From NCBI GenBank assembly GCA_003255065.1, contig QAOA01003687.1:88743-152742 (forward strand): a stretch of DNA of 64,000 nucleotides. Reading direction: 5' to 3'. Of the stretch, positions 12,060-24,266 are shown piece after piece (position 1 is the first letter of the stretch; each line of letters opens with the position of its first letter). The notes below the pieces were generated by a model that saw nothing but the letters and a program-made list of their open reading frames with translations, was not told the DNA's origin and did no database searches. This DNA is from Cercis canadensis. Lineage: Eukaryota; Streptophyta; Magnoliopsida; Fabales; Fabaceae. The translations under genes were made by a program, and so were the position numbers.

Positions 12060-14111
12060 AAAAAAAATGGCCAACAAGCTCATGTTCAGAGAGCTAGTGG
12101 AGTAAAGTTCCAAAAGACCTCCACTGCTATTTTTTATCGTGGTTAATTTATTCCAGAGACAGTCAAGCTGAGGACTATAAAACAAGCGCTTTTTGGGAGG
12201 CAACCCAATCTTTTTAATCTTTTCTCTTAATTTTTGTTTAGTTGTACAATTTTATTTTCATGCTTGTGTGTTTAATTTTTATGTTCTAGGTTTAAAATCC
12301 ATAACTTTTATTTTTGATAATTTTATTTTCAGGGATTTGAATCAAATCTGGGGGCTCTAAGCCATCAAAATTGGAAAGAAAGAGCCAAATCAAGCATCAG
12401 GCCAGTACTGGGCATCACGATGCCAAGCATGGAGCACTGGGATGCTTAGAAATCTTTCCAAACGTCCACAATCCGAGCTCTAGGCGTCACTACGCCCAAC
12501 AAAAAAAAAAAACTTCAACAGATACCTATTCAGCTCTAACGCACACTTTGAGTTTTCATGACCATTTAAACTTAACATTGGGTTAGTTGACGTGTGCCCC
12601 CTAGCAGCTCCACCTGATGATGATGCAAAGTGATCCGCTTCCATTTCAGGGAAGTCCTCCTATCTTTTTCTTCTTTGCTTTAAACATTGAGGACAATGTT
12701 TCTGTTAAGTTTGGGGGTGAGGAATTATTTTCTGAGTTGTTGTATTGACTTGTACTTAACTTGTTGGGTATCTTTAAATACTTTTCTAAGTAATTTTTAT
12801 GTTTAATTCTCATTTTTCTTTTGTAAAGTAGAATAGAGTGAAAAAATTTATGTTTAACCTTAGGCTAATGATAAAATTGATTTTCATTGTCTACAACTCT
12901 AGAAAAATGATAGATTTTGTGTTTGTATTTTTTTTGTTTTGAACTCTTATGTTAATTTTTGTCTAACTGGAATTTCCTGAATTATTGAACACATAGCCCT
13001 GTTTATTTGAAATTTGCATGCTTAAAGAAGATTGTGTGAATTAAGTCATTTCAAAATCTCACAGAATGCTAGAACTTGCTTGATTGTTAGTCGAGGCGAA
13101 ATCCTAGGCTGCACAATATTAGGGATATGATTTAGGCTATTGTTGTTTCATTTGAGCCTCTCTAGTTATCCCTTTTGTATAATATTGTATCCCTAACATA
13201 CTCCATTGAGCTTAATTTAGCTTGTTTCTTGGTTACCTACACCGATCCTAGCCCTTTGTGTGATCTTTTGACTTGAACCTTTCACCTAAAACACATTTTC
13301 AGTCTTAAGAGCATCTAGAGCTAGAAATTCTAGGGAGAATGGGTGGAGAAAAGAAATGAGGATTTCAATGAAATTGCCACCAAAGAATGAAAATTCAAGA
13401 GTTACATCCCTGCCATAAAAAGAAAATATATATATATATATATATATTGCAATTTTGAAAAGACAATTGTGCAATATTGAAAAGAAACAAAAAGAAAAAG
13501 AATGTCTTAGAAAGCATTGAGTATGGGATGTAGTGGTCCAAAAGTAAGAATTCAATTGGTGGATGGCAAAGTAAAAAAGAAAATAAGTTTGGGTGAGTTA
13601 GAAGTGAAAAGAAAGAAGGGTGCTCTTGAAATTTGCTCTAAACTAAACTTGTGTGATGGGTGAATAAAGCCACATTTTTATCCATCATCCTACCCTTAAC
13701 CCAGCCACACAGTACAAGCAAATCAAAAGTCCTTCTGATCCTTATATTGTGAACTATCTACATTAGTGGAAATTGACATGAAAAGCAAGCTTATGGAAGT
13801 CTGAATGCTCTAGTTTGAGATTTTATCTAGTTGAGCTCGTTTGTATAATCTGATTTAAGTAAAGAGAGTAAAGTAAGCAATGGCTACTTTCACACACACA
13901 GAAAATTTTAGTGTGATTGAGATGAGATTAACTTTGAGTTGAAATTATACACATTCATGATATCTTGAAAATTTTCTAGGAGCTGTCCTTAATAGAGATC
14001 TTTGAGGCCTGTATGGTTGGCAAATTAATTTTTCACTTTGTAGTTAGTTGTTGAGTTTAATTTAATTTTTTCTTTTTCTCTTTGCTTGAGGACAAGCAAA
14101 AGGTTAGTAGC
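12060..14111 (+). mobile_element. 3' non-coding part of element A after deletion of pol
   Basis: Contains landmarks in the same order as in B after its integrase: a block TTTTGGGAGGCAACCCAATC near 12190 (B near 21668), then GAGGACAATGTT followed by AAGTTTGGGGG near 12690 (B near 24640), then the CCAGTCGAGG-type block near 13090. A TA microsatellite lies at about 13424-13447. It stops just short of a polypurine tract and 3' LTR, where it meets the reversed element C. No coding signal is seen. Confidence 0.7.
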
Positions 14112-15045
14112 CTCTGACATCCATCATTTCTTCACTTAAAGCCATGAAATCTCTCCATTTTAGTAATCCTACAAAAATAACAAAAGCCTATTATCTAATG
14201 CTAAAAATACTCAAGAATCATGCAAAATATTAAGTAAAAAACACATAAAGAATGGATATAAAATCCACTCAACAAGTACCCACAAACTTAACATTTTCTT
14301 GTTCTCAAGCAAAGAAGAAGAGAAGAATTTATTTCTACTTAGAAATTAACTATAGATTGAAAAATTTACCAACTAACCATGCAAGCCTCAAAGATCTCAA
14401 TTAAGCACAACTCTTAGAAAAATTTCAAGATAGCATAAATGTGTATAATTTCAACCTAAAAGTCAATATCATCTCACTAAAATTTCCTATGTGTGTATAA
14501 TATATAGCCCTTGCTCACTTTACTCTCTATACTTAAATTAGATTATACAAACAGGCTCACAAGAAAAAAAAAAATCTCCAATTTTAAAAAAAAAGTCCAG
14601 AATCTCATATGCTTGCTTTCATATCAATCTCCACTAATGTAAACAAAACACAGTAAATAAGATCATAAGGACTTTTGATAGGCTTGTAATGAATGGCTGG
14701 GTTAAGGGTAGGATAATAGACAAAATTATGGCTTAGTTCACTTATCACACAGTTTCAGTTTAAAGCAATTTTTAAGAGCGCCCATCTCTTTAACTTCTAA
14801 CTTCCCCAAACTTGCTTTCTTTTTTACTTTGCCATCCACCAACAAAACTTTTTCTATTTTGGGTTACTACATCACATGCTTCATGCGTTCTAAGACATTT
14901 TTTTCTTTCTTTTTCTTTTCAATGTTTACGCATTTGTCTTTTCTTTTCATTGCAATTTTTTTTTTTAGCAAAGATGTAGCATTTTGATTTTCATTCTTTG
15001 GTGGCAATTGCATTGACATTTTTCTTTTATTTTCTCCACCACTTC
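14112..15045 (-). mobile_element. Athila-like element C, reversed, part 1 (3' LTR stub plus internal DNA)
   Basis: On the minus strand an LTR start TGTTGAGTGG begins at 14274 and is preceded by a purine-rich AAGTTTGTGGGT tract, as in B. Only about 160 bp of that LTR remains before the junction with element A. From 14275 to 15045 the DNA is the reverse complement of the 3' non-coding region of element A (13330-14100), so A and C form a large inverted repeat centred near 14.2 kb. C is interrupted at 15045 by element B and resumes at 27275. Confidence 0.75.
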
Positions 15046-15200
15046 TGTTGAGTGAGTTTTATACTCACTCTTTAGGTCTCCTTTACTTAAACATTTAATT
15101 AGTTCTTGTGGATTAATGGCTATTTAATGGGATTTCTATGTTAAATTGCAGGTTCCATGGACTTGAGCAAAGAACCAAGGAGTTTTGAGAAGTTTGGGAC

Positions 15201-16628
15201 TGATGAACACATTTTTTATATAATAGTTATCCCTCATTCTTAGTCTTTTAAACCTCTTTTGGGATGAATTGCATAGACTTAGACCTCATTTCATGACTTA
15301 GGATCCATTTATGCTTAATTGCAATTTCCAGCAATACTGGGCATTATATGCTGTCTCTGTGTTTCGTGCATATCTTGAGTTCTAAATGTCTAAAAATTCC
15401 GAGTCATACCTTGTAGGAAAGCTGAAAGAATTGTCTACAACTTTCTTTCAGGGCTCCAAAGCCAATTCTGACGTCCAGAAGGTCATATGCAGCCTGGAAG
15501 CCAGAGAAGACATGCTGTCGCAGGATCCTAATCTACATGCAGTGTTTAGGCCATAACTTGAGTTGTGGATGTCATATGGACTTGAAACTTTACCATTGGA
15601 AATCTAACAGACAGAGCTTCAAATTTTATAAAGACCGGTTCACCATATTTTATATTGAAGATGGTCTTATTTGCGGTCGAAGTTGGCTGATGGTTCCAGA
15701 CACCTATTGGCACTTAAATGGGCCTAACTTCCTCATGACAAGTCCAAATGGGCCCAAACCAAAGCCCAATTAAAGCTAAGGCCCATGGGAACAAGTGTGC
15801 CCTAAGGGCAATTTGGGTGTGCATGTAATATTGGAGGTCTATATCAGCAAGAGGGGGGCAGCCGAAATTCATAATCAAGTTTTAGATATTTTAGACAGCT
15901 TTCTAGTCTTTCCTTAGCTCTTAAGTTTTCTCTTAGATATTTTGTAAGAACTTAGCTTCTCTTGTTCATGGAGGGCTAATTCATCAATCAATCCAGGTTT
16001 TGGCTGTTCTGATTATTGGTTTTGAGATTATGAGTTGTTGTTATTCATTTTAGTTGTTAATCAAAGTTCTTTCAATCCTCTGAAATATTCTGTTTGAATT
16101 GCTTAATTCGAATTTGGATCTTCATGTGTGATTGCTTAATTGCATGTGATAAAAGAGGATTGTATGGTTGATTAATGTTTCTGAGCTTTTGGATGGATTA
16201 ATCACCTTGGCTGGATCATGGACTTAGGTAAAACTAGACTTGAATGTTTGCTTAATTCATTTAGTCTTAGTTAAATCCGAATTCTGGTTGCTTAACCAGT
16301 GGACATCCATAGAACATTGAGAGGCGTCTTGATATGTTTTAAAGGCCAAGAACATGGTTAATAATTGAATGGATCATTAGAAATCAAGGATGAATCAAAA
16401 TCAGAATCAGTTAAGGTTTGGATTGGTTGTTTTCTTTTAGGTTACCACTTACAATTATTTTCTGTCAAGTACTTAAACCAAACAAAACCCCCTCTGTTTA
16501 CATGCTTCTTAATATGATTCACTAAATAGAACAATCCTTAGGTTCGACTTAGGGCTGCCCTTTGCTGCAAATAGCTTAGGTAACCGACCTTAAACTTAAT
16601 TAATTTGAGGAGCCTCGGCAGCTCATCA
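15201..16628. mobile_element. Solo LTR inside the 5' LTR of B, 1428 bp
   Basis: Starts TGATGAACAC and ends GCAGCTCATCA (5'-TG...CA-3' with a 6-bp TGATGA/TCATCA terminal repeat). It is flanked by the direct repeat GGGAC (15196-15200 and 16629-16633). The uninterrupted version of the site is visible in the 3' LTR of B at about 26087, which proves the insertion. There is no internal region, so it is the product of LTR-LTR recombination. Its family was not identified; an open frame at 15537-15773 inside it has no recognisable domain. Confidence 0.88.
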
Positions 16629-16896
16629 GGGACATAAACCAGAGCCGCGGCGCTCATAAGCACAAAATGAGGTCTAGGACAGGAGCTCAGCACCGCAAAC
16701 CCCCAATTCTCAAAGCCGCAGAGCTCTCATTCGCAAGGAACCAGGAGCTAAGGGCCGCGGCACCCAAAAGTACAAAGAAGTATGTTTTTCCAGCGATACA
16801 GAGTCACGGCTCCCAATCTTCAGAGGTACGGCGCCCGTACCTGTTTCTGCAGACGTGACTTAAATTCTTTTAGTTTTAGGGCTTTCGAGTAAGGGG

Positions 16897-16904
16897 TATA
16901 AATA
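16897..16904 (+). promoter_or_regulatory. TATA box of element B 5' LTR
   Basis: TATAAATA within a region conserved in both LTRs of element B (counterpart 26379-26386). It sits downstream of the solo LTR insertion, so the insertion separates it from the upstream part of the LTR promoter. Confidence 0.55.
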
Positions 16905-17791
16905 AGAAATCTAGGGAATTAGATGGGGGTTCGTTCTTAGACACTTTTGGAGGCACAAAGGAGGCAACACAAGGATTGAAGGGAGGAGATGCGAAGCTGA
17001 TTTGAACCAGAGTTTTTCTTCTTTTATCTTTGAATCATGTCTAGATTTTATTCTTTCTCGTTCTCTTCTTCTAGTATGAACTAATTTTCTTATCTAGGGG
17101 TACAATGTAACCTAATTAGGACCAGTTGTAGTTTCTTATGAAATTAATTCCATGATTTATCTCTTCAATTGGAGTGTTTATCTCTTCTCTTAATGCTTCT
17201 GATTGTCTGGCCAATAATTAGATGAATTGTTAATCGCAATGAGACCGGAAGGAGAATTATGTGTCAAGTTCCTTGGGGTAAATGCCATGAGTTGCATGGA
17301 GGATAGGAATATACCTCCATGGCTCATGTAATCAGTTAAAAAGATTCACAGAACTGAATGAATTCATAATTATTGTAACTTGTATAGAGATATACAGGGT
17401 TAGTAATTAAGGGATATTTACAATAGACCTTGGGAGAGGCTAGTGAATAAATTAGGGAATCTTGATTAGCAAATAGGAAGATAAATTGGAGTTAATGGAA
17501 TAAGGAATGAAATATGGAAGTAATTATGGTGAAATCGGAAGCCTAGGTTTTCTCTCTTGCTTATTCTATCATTTTGCTGGTTTAATTTGTTATTTTTTTG
17601 GTTTAATTCATTTTCTTTCTACTTTAAGTTGTTTCTTGAAAATTCCTCCATATTGATTGATTAGATAAAATTAAGGTTGACAAAATTTCGGTACTTGATG
17701 CATTAGTCCTCGTGGGAACGACAACTTTATTTCATTTTATTACTTGCAAACGACAACGTACACTTGCGTTGGAAATTTTACAACAAGTTTT

Positions 17792-17809
17792 TGGCGCCGT
17801 TGCCGGGGA
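17792..17809 (+). other. Primer-binding site of element B (tRNA-Asp)
   Basis: TGGCGCCGTTGCCGGGGA is exactly complementary to the 3' end of plant tRNA-Asp including CCA, 6 bases after the 5' LTR. Athila-group elements typically use this primer. Confidence 0.9.
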
Positions 17810-17917
17810 CTAATTTGTTATCAATATCGATACTCAGTGATCTTAATTTTAGTCTAGTCGTTTACTATTCACAAATTTACTTAAGTGCCTAATTTCTGAC
17901 ACTTGTAAGAGTTCTCT

Positions 17918-18148
17918 TTGTGTATGAGAAAATTTGGAAGTAGCTCCCTTATTCCTTTTGATTCTGAGATAGAAAAGACCTGTCGAAGGAATAGAAAGGC
18001 GAGAAGAGGATCTACCAGAAGTGTGATAGACACAATGGCAGAAGAAAACCCTCCCAAGGCACTCCGTGATTATGCTCTACCTTCCATCATAGATACCAAT
18101 TCTGGTATAAGGCGACCGACTATTGAAGTAAAGTCCTTTGTGATTTAG
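17918..18148 (+). pseudogene. gag: gag N-terminal remnant of element B
   Basis: The first about 70 codons match the N-terminus of gag in element A (MAEENPPKALRDY and DTNSGIR shared). Then the frame jumps into the protease region: everything corresponding to A 9850-11430, including the capsid core and zinc knuckle, is missing. The element therefore cannot make its own capsid. Confidence 0.8.
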
Positions 18149-18480
18149 GTGCCAGTATTAATTTGATGCCCGTGTCTGTTTACAGGAAATTGGATCTTGG
18201 AGAAGCAAAACCTACTACAGTCTCATGGCAATTAGCTGACTAATCAATCAAATACCCCAGGGGTATCATTGAAGATGTGCTAGTCAAGGTGGATAAATTC
18301 ATCTTCCCTACTGATTTTATTGTTCTGGACATGGAGGAAGACCAAGAAATCTCAATTATTCTTGGTCGACCATTCTTAGCTACTGGGAGGACTTTGATTG
18401 ACGTGCAAAAAGGACAGTTAATTTTACGGGTACAAGATGAGGAAATAGCCTTCAACGTCTTCAAAGCCATGAAGTACCCA
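18128..18480 (+). pseudogene. Retropepsin domain of element B
   Basis: The aspartic protease of the retrotransposon polyprotein. It begins in a different frame from the gag remnant, keeps the active-site block CDLGAS, then meets a TAA near 18241 (LAD, stop, SIKYPRG), and continues to IILGRPFLATGRTLIDV. The catalytic Asp is present, unlike in element A. The frame then runs on towards the reverse transcriptase. Confidence 0.8.
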
Positions 18481-18559
18481 TTGGACGGTGATAGTTGTTT
18501 CAGAATTGACACTATTGATGAGTGTACCAGAGATTTTGTTAGAGCCACAAGTCCTATAG

Positions 18560-20270
18560 AACCGCTTGAGACATGCTTGCTTGGTAGTTCCAATCCTGAT
18601 GATCTAGCGATTCGGGCATGTGTAAGTCAGCTTAAGGCCACAGTTCCTATCTTTATCCGTCGTCACTTTGAAGAGCTAGGGAAAGGGGCCAGTAGACCAG
18701 TGTCATCCATTCAAAAGCCACCAACTTTAGAGCTCAAGCTGTTACCTGGACATCTGAAGTATGGATTTCTGGGAGACTCATCTACTTTGTCGGTCATTCT
18801 TTCTGCCTCTTTGACGACTGATCAGGAAGATAAGCTCCTAAGAGTGCTTCGGGAACAGAAGACCCCATTGGGTGGTCTACTGCTGATATCAGAGGTATAA
18901 GTCCTTCTTTGTGCACACACAAGATTCTGATGGAGGACAGCTACCGACCTTCTGTGGAGCACCAACGCCGATTGAACCCTAACATGAAACAGGTAGTGAG
19001 AGCAGAGGTACTGAAGGTTCTAGATGCAGGGATTATCTATCCTATCTCTAACAGCGCCTGGGTCAGTCCTGTGCAAGTGGTTCCCAAGAAAGGTGGGATG
19101 ACTGTGATAAAAAATGAGAAAGATGAGTTAATCCCCATGAGGACTGTGACAGGGTGGCGAGTATGTATCGACTACAAGAAGCTCAACACAGCCACTTGAA
19201 AGGACCATTTTTCTCTTCCTTTCATCGATCAGATGCTCGATCGACTAGCTGGGCATCCCTACTATTGCTTCCTGGATGGGTATTCTGGCTATAATCAGAT
19301 TTCCATAATACCTGAAGACCAAGAGAAGACTACCTTCACCTGCCCTTATGGTACTTTCGCTTTCCGGCGAATGCCTTTTGGGTTATACAACACACCGCTA
19401 CTTTTCAGCGGTGCATGATGGCAATATTTTTTGATATGGTGGAGCGCTTCATTGAGGTTTTCATGGATGACTTCTCCGTCTTTGGGGAGTCTTTTGACAC
19501 TTGCCTGGTCAATCTCTCATCAGTTCTCAAAAAGTGTGAAGAAACAAATCTGGTGCTAGACTGGGAAAAATGTCACTTCATGGTTATAGAAGGCATAGTT
19601 TTGGGCCACAAAGTCTCTACTGCTGGTGTTGAAGTGGATCGGGCAAAGATTGCCACAATTGAGAAATTGCCCCCTCCTACCTCGGTCAAAGGTGTGCGAA
19701 GTTTTCTGGGGCATGCTGGGTTCTACAGACGATTTATTAAGGATTTCTCCAAGATCACAAAACCCCTGTGTAACTTACTTCTTAAAGAGGTTCCCTTCCT
19801 ATTTGATGCAGATTGTTTAGTGGCATTTGAGGTTCTGAAAGAAGCCTTGATCTCCGCCCCTATTATTATAGCCCCAGATTGGGATCTTCCATTCGAGCTG
19901 ATGTGCGATGCCAGTAATTTTGCCATCGGGGCTATTTTGGGACAAAGCCGGAATAAGAATTTTCATGCCATCTATTATATGAGTCGCACTCTGAATCCTG
20001 CACAGATGAACTATGCTACCACTGAAAATGAGCTCTTGGCTGTGGTATTTGCCTTTGATAAGTTCAGGCCGTACTTGATTGGCACCAAGACGATAGTCTT
20101 TACTGACCACTCGGCTATCAAGTACTTGATTGAGAAGAAAGATGCAAAACCCAGGCTCATTAGGTGGGTACTTCTACTTTAGGAGTTTGACCTTGAAATT
20201 AAAGATAAAAAAGGAAAAGAGAATGTTGTGGCGGATCACCTGTCTCGGTTAGAACCACATGAGCAGCAGG
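18560..20270 (+). pseudogene. Reverse transcriptase and RNase H of element B
   Basis: Ty3/Gypsy-type polymerase that copies the element RNA into DNA. Visible blocks: the RT lead-in (EHQRRLNPNM, about 18957), GWRVCIDYKKLN (about 19154), FLDGYSGYNQI (about 19269), MPFGL (about 19372) and the catalytic box VFMDDFSVF (about 19460). The RNase H begins near [10 protein letters not shown] (about 19901) with TDHSAIKYL (about 20102). Breaks: a TGA after 19197, a frameshift near 19415 between the MPFGL block and the catalytic box, and a TAG near 20180. All core residues remain recognisable, so decay is recent compared with element A. Confidence 0.88.
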
Positions 20271-20431
20271 CACCTTTCACTCCCCAAATTGATGATGTTT
20301 TCCCTGATGAGCAGCTTTATCGTATCATAGCTAGATAGTCCCCTTAGTTTGTAGATTTTGCAAATTTTCTAGCAACCTAGACACTTCCACCGGAGCAAAG
20401 TAGTCAACAGCGGAAGAAGTTTTTTTCCAAT

Positions 20432-21622
20432 GTGAAGCATTATCTTTGGGATGATCCATTTCTATACAAACATTGTTCTGATCTAATTATCAGAAAATGT
20501 GTTCCTGAAGCAGAAATGGCTCACATTCTTCATCATTGCCATTCTTCAGAGTATGGGGGTCATTTTGGAGCTAACCGCACTGCGGCCAAAGTTCTTCAGT
20601 CAGGATTTTACTGGCCAACATTGTTCAAAGATGCTCATGCATTTGTCTCCTCATGTGACCGGTGTCAAAGGATGGGAATATTTCTAACTGTTATGAGATG
20701 TCTTTGACTACTATCCTAGAGGTAGAACTGTTCAATGTGTGGGGCATCGATTTCATGGGACCCTTCCCATCGTCCTTCAACAACCAATACATCTTAGTAG
20801 CGGTCGACTATGTGTCCAAATAGGTTGAGGCTGCTACCTTACCCACGAATGATTCTCGAGTGGTAGTAACCTTCCTCCCAAAGAATATTCTTACTCGGTT
20901 CGAAACCCCAAGAGCAATTATAAATGATGGGGGGAAGCATTTCTGCAATAAGCAGTTTGAGACTTTATTGGCCAAGTATGGGTTCAAGCATAAGGTAGTC
21001 ATTCCTTATCATCCTCAAACAAGTGGTTAAGTGGAGATTTCAAATAAGGAGCTGAAGTGGATCCTAAAAAAGACAGTTAATGCTTACAAAAAGGATTGGT
21101 CCAAAAAGTTTGATGATGCACTCTGGGCGTATCGCACGACTTTTAAGACACCGATTGGTATGTCTCCATACCGATTGGTGTTTAGTAAGGCTTGTCATTT
21201 GCCTGTTGAGTTAGAACATCACACTTACTGGGCCACCAAAAAACTTAACTTTGATCTCCAAGTTGCGGGTGAAAAGCGATGTCTTCAACTGAATGAAATG
21301 GACGAGTTCCGTCAGGGGCTTACGAGAATGCCAAGCTTTATAAAGAGCGGACAAAGAATGGCATGACAAGCATATTGTACAGCATGACTTTGTTCTTGGT
21401 CAACAAGTCCTCCTTTTCAACTCCCATTTGAGGCTTTTCCCTGGAAAATTAAGATCTAAGTGGTCGGGTCCTTTTACCGTGGTTCAAGTATTCCCACATG
21501 GAGTTGTGGAAATTCAAAGTCTGGACAGAAAGTTTAAGGTTAATGGTCAGCGACTCAATAGCTACATGGATGGTGTGAAAGATTTCCCCAAATCTTTCAT
21601 CACCCTTGAAGAGCCCAAGTGA
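20432..21622 (+). pseudogene. Integrase of element B
   Basis: Inserts the cDNA into the genome. The N-terminal zinc module HHCC is visible (HHCHSSEYGGHFG, then CDRCQ, about 20533-20670). The catalytic core reads WGIDFMGP, then NDGGKHF, then VEISNKELK, giving the D, D, E triad (about 20745-21060). The C-terminal part continues to KWSGPFTVVQVFPHGVVEI (21459-21515). Stops interrupt it near 20705, 20821, 21030 and 21365, so no intact product is possible. Confidence 0.88.
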
Positions 21623-21894
21623 TCCATACCGAGAAAGTCTAGCTAAAAACTATAAATTTAGCTCTAATTGGGAGACAACCTAACTGTTTTCAGCACTTTC
21701 CTTTACTTTTACTTTTAGTTCTGTTATTTGATTTCATTCAGATTATTAGTATGTGATAGAAATAGATTTTTAATGTTTAGTTGTTCTTGTCTTGCGAGGT
21801 ATCACGTGCATTTCTAATTCATAGGTGCTTATTGGTGTTTTGATAGATGTGCCACCATTTTAAAGTAGTCTTAGAACACAAAAAGAATCACTGG

Positions 21895-22100
21895 GCAGAG
21901 GAAAAGCGCCGCACCCCTCACTTTTTCAGAGTCACGGCGCCCAAATGTGCAGTCTGAAGGTGTAGAAACCAGCAAGCTAGCGCCGCACCCCTCAATCTTT
22001 AGAGGTACGGCGCCCGAGACATCAGAAGCAAGGAGCAAGGAAGGCAGCAAGTTGGCACCGCACCCCTCATTCCTCAGAGGTGCGGCGCCTGAGACCCGCA
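21895..22100 (+). repeat. GC-rich palindromic repeat units after pol in element B
   Basis: Three successive units each have a block like GCGCCGCACCCCTCA followed about 15-20 bp later by its near reverse complement (GAGGTACGGCGCC or similar), at about 21906-21941, 21980-22013 and 22056-22088. They stand out in an AT-rich element. The same kind of block occurs in the LTRs of B (around 26146-26312 and 16640-16840), so it is shared between LTR and internal DNA. Role unknown. Confidence 0.75.
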
Positions 22101-23453
22101 CTTGAAAAATTTTTAAACACCCAAAGGGTGTCATGGGGCCCGTGGGTCAAGTTAAGTTAATTTCCTTCTTTTCCCCCACATCCACACGCACGCACACACC
22201 ATCTCATTCTCTTTCGAATTTCCTTTCTTCCTCCATCCCACAAGCACTCAATCCCACCCATTCTCGCACATCTAGCATTCTTTTTTTACAAGCACGCATA
22301 TATATATCTCTCTCTCTCTCTTTGTTTTTTCGCACGTTTCTCTCTAACCCACATCCACAATCACCTACCCATCGAAACATTTCTTGCTAAATCGCACATA
22401 CACCCACTCATCACTCAATTTTTCCCCTCTCTATCCATTACCCACTAGGTTTCACATCAAAATTTTCTCACATTCACTCTCACACTCACTCTAAGTCCCT
22501 TTCAAACTACAAAGGGCTCTTTTGCAAGTTTCGGCCAATCAAGGTAAATTTCTCACCTTTTACTTCCTTTTTGGATTTCCTGGATGTACTTTGGCCATTT
22601 TGGAGGTAATGCATATTTTAAATGGCTTTAAGAACTTTCTCTCTCTCACATGCCCACCAAGTGTTCAATCATTTGCTTCTATGAAGTTAAGTTTCTTAAT
22701 AGGTGTAATTGTGTTCTCTTGCATGTCTTGTTCGCTTTAGCTATTTTCCCTTGCATGTTTTGCTCTCTCATTTACCCCTGTTACCAAACTTTAAGCATGC
22801 ACCTTTTACCTTTTACCTTATGCTTCATCATGTCTACCCCATGACAAAAATCTCTTTAGCATTCTATAACTGTGCACGCATAAAATTTCCATTAGACACA
22901 TGTCTTGCTTGAGCAAATACAGTCGATTGTGCTGGTGAAAGTCCTGTGCATCTCATCCTCGCCATAGCTTCTATGAAGCATACTTCATATTTAAGTGCAT
23001 ATTAGCCCTTTTGCATGCCATGCAGTGACTTGCCTAGGTGACTTCCATGTTCTTACCCCTTGCTTGTCATACTTGCCTATCTTGTTCTGTGATGCGCGTG
23101 TCCAAGATGTGCTGCATGATCGACTTATATGCACATGCCTCATTCATAGCTTTTCAATGGCTCTGTATTCATCTTACTTATGCAACTACTGCTTTGCCAT
23201 AATTAAATTTATGGGTGCTTGCCTTGCGAGCTTGCTCGTACCTTGTCTTGCTCATATCCATAGCATGATTTGTATATCTGCTCTGTTGCTTGCATCAAAT
23301 TTTTTTTGGTGCTATTTATTTTAAGTTAGGGCTCTTATAACTTGAGTGCAACCATATTACAGGGACACCAATTATGGATTTTCTTTTTGTGCCTTGAACT
23401 CACTTTGGCATTTTCTTTTTCAGGTTCTACCTAAAGCCACAAGAAATTGCACA
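22101..23453 (+). other. Element B spacer between pol and the 3' ORF
   Basis: Pyrimidine-rich sequence with a TA/TC microsatellite near 22298-22322. Open frames here have low-complexity or Cys/Leu-rich translations and no recognised domain. The splice-like context CTTTTTCAG just before 23424 could be an acceptor for a spliced mRNA of the 3' ORF, as known for env-position ORFs in Athila elements; this is inference. Confidence 0.5.
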
Positions 23454-24266
23454 ATGTCATCAAAGAAGCAGAAGAAAACACGAGGCACCACCTCGTCGAC
23501 TCCATCTGCATACGACAGCCACCATTTTGTCAGTCCTGAGGCGTTCCAGCGGTTCCAAGTGTCCGTCGCCAAGCACTCCATCGTGCCGGAAGGTGGCATC
23601 CAACTCTTTCCAACCGGTGACTATGTTGGAATTGTTTGCCACCTTGCAAAGCGCCACTGGACACGCTTTGCCCAGTAACCTGAAACTGCAGTGGTGCCCG
23701 TTGTGAGGGAATTCTATGCCAACGCCCCTCAATGTACCAATGACAAGGTCTTTGTCCGCAGAAAACTCGTCCCCTTTAGCCGGAGCGCCATCAACAGGTT
23801 TTATCAGCTTCCCACTGTCCAGGACGATGCTTACAAGTCCCTTACTAAGGCCGAGGATTGTGACATAGACGCGATTACACAGCTTCTCTGTCAACCGGGC
23901 ACTGTCTGGAAAATGTCCCGAGATTGATACATCTCGTTCCCGAAGGATGCTCTCGACACTACCAGGAAAACATGGCTGCATTTCCTCACCGCCAAACTGC
24001 TCCCTGTCACCCACCTTAGTGAGGTTGTCACTAAGCGGGCCATTCTCCTCTATGCCATCGTTGCTGAGCTCCCCTTGGATGTGGGCCGTATCATTCACGA
24101 GCACTTCCTCGATGTTCTCCGTGATGCCACAATCGGTGGGCTACCCTACTCCTCATTAATCACTCACATTTGCAAACATGCTGGAGTTGCTTGGAGCGTG
24201 GATGAAGAACTCAGCTTTCCCCATCGTGCCCTTGATGACAACACTTTGTATGCCTTCAAGAGTTAG
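23454..24266 (+). pseudogene. 3' ORF of element B, 'putative plant transposon protein' type
   Basis: Starts MSSKKQKKTRGT and is in the env position of Athila elements, in sense orientation. Recognisable family blocks are REFYANAP, VPFSRSAINRFYQLP, TWLHFLTAKLLPVTHLSEV and ILLYAIVAELPLDVGRIIHEH. The match is to the domain often named putative plant transposon protein (from memory PF20167). Three frames are needed: stops at about 23676 and 23925, then a continuation to 24266. Function in the family is unknown. A 214-codon open frame on the opposite strand is a shadow of it. Confidence 0.72.

Larger units (their letters stand above)
15046..17785 (+). mobile_element. 5' LTR of element B (interrupted by a solo LTR)
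   Basis: Starts TGTTGAGTGAG and ends TTTTACAACA. After removing the insert 15201-16628 and one copy of its 5-bp duplication, the LTR is about 1.31 kb against 1.34 kb for the 3' LTR. A TATAAATA box lies at 16897-16904, with a counterpart at 26379-26386 in the 3' LTR. Short GC-rich blocks of the type GCCGCGGCGC or GCGGCGC occur around 16640-16840. Confidence 0.88.

Noticed and set aside
16667..16858. Open frames in the LTRs of B (16667-16858 and 26127-26345)
   Set aside because: They lie in non-coding LTR DNA and follow the GC repeat blocks; the two copies differ by indels.
17792..17809. tRNA-Asp gene
   Set aside because: Only the 18 bases complementary to the tRNA 3' end are present; this is a retrotransposon primer site. 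No tRNA gene was recognised in the window.
23460..24104. 214-codon minus-strand open frame
   Set aside because: It is antisense to the 3' ORF of element B, whose family blocks are clear on the plus strand.
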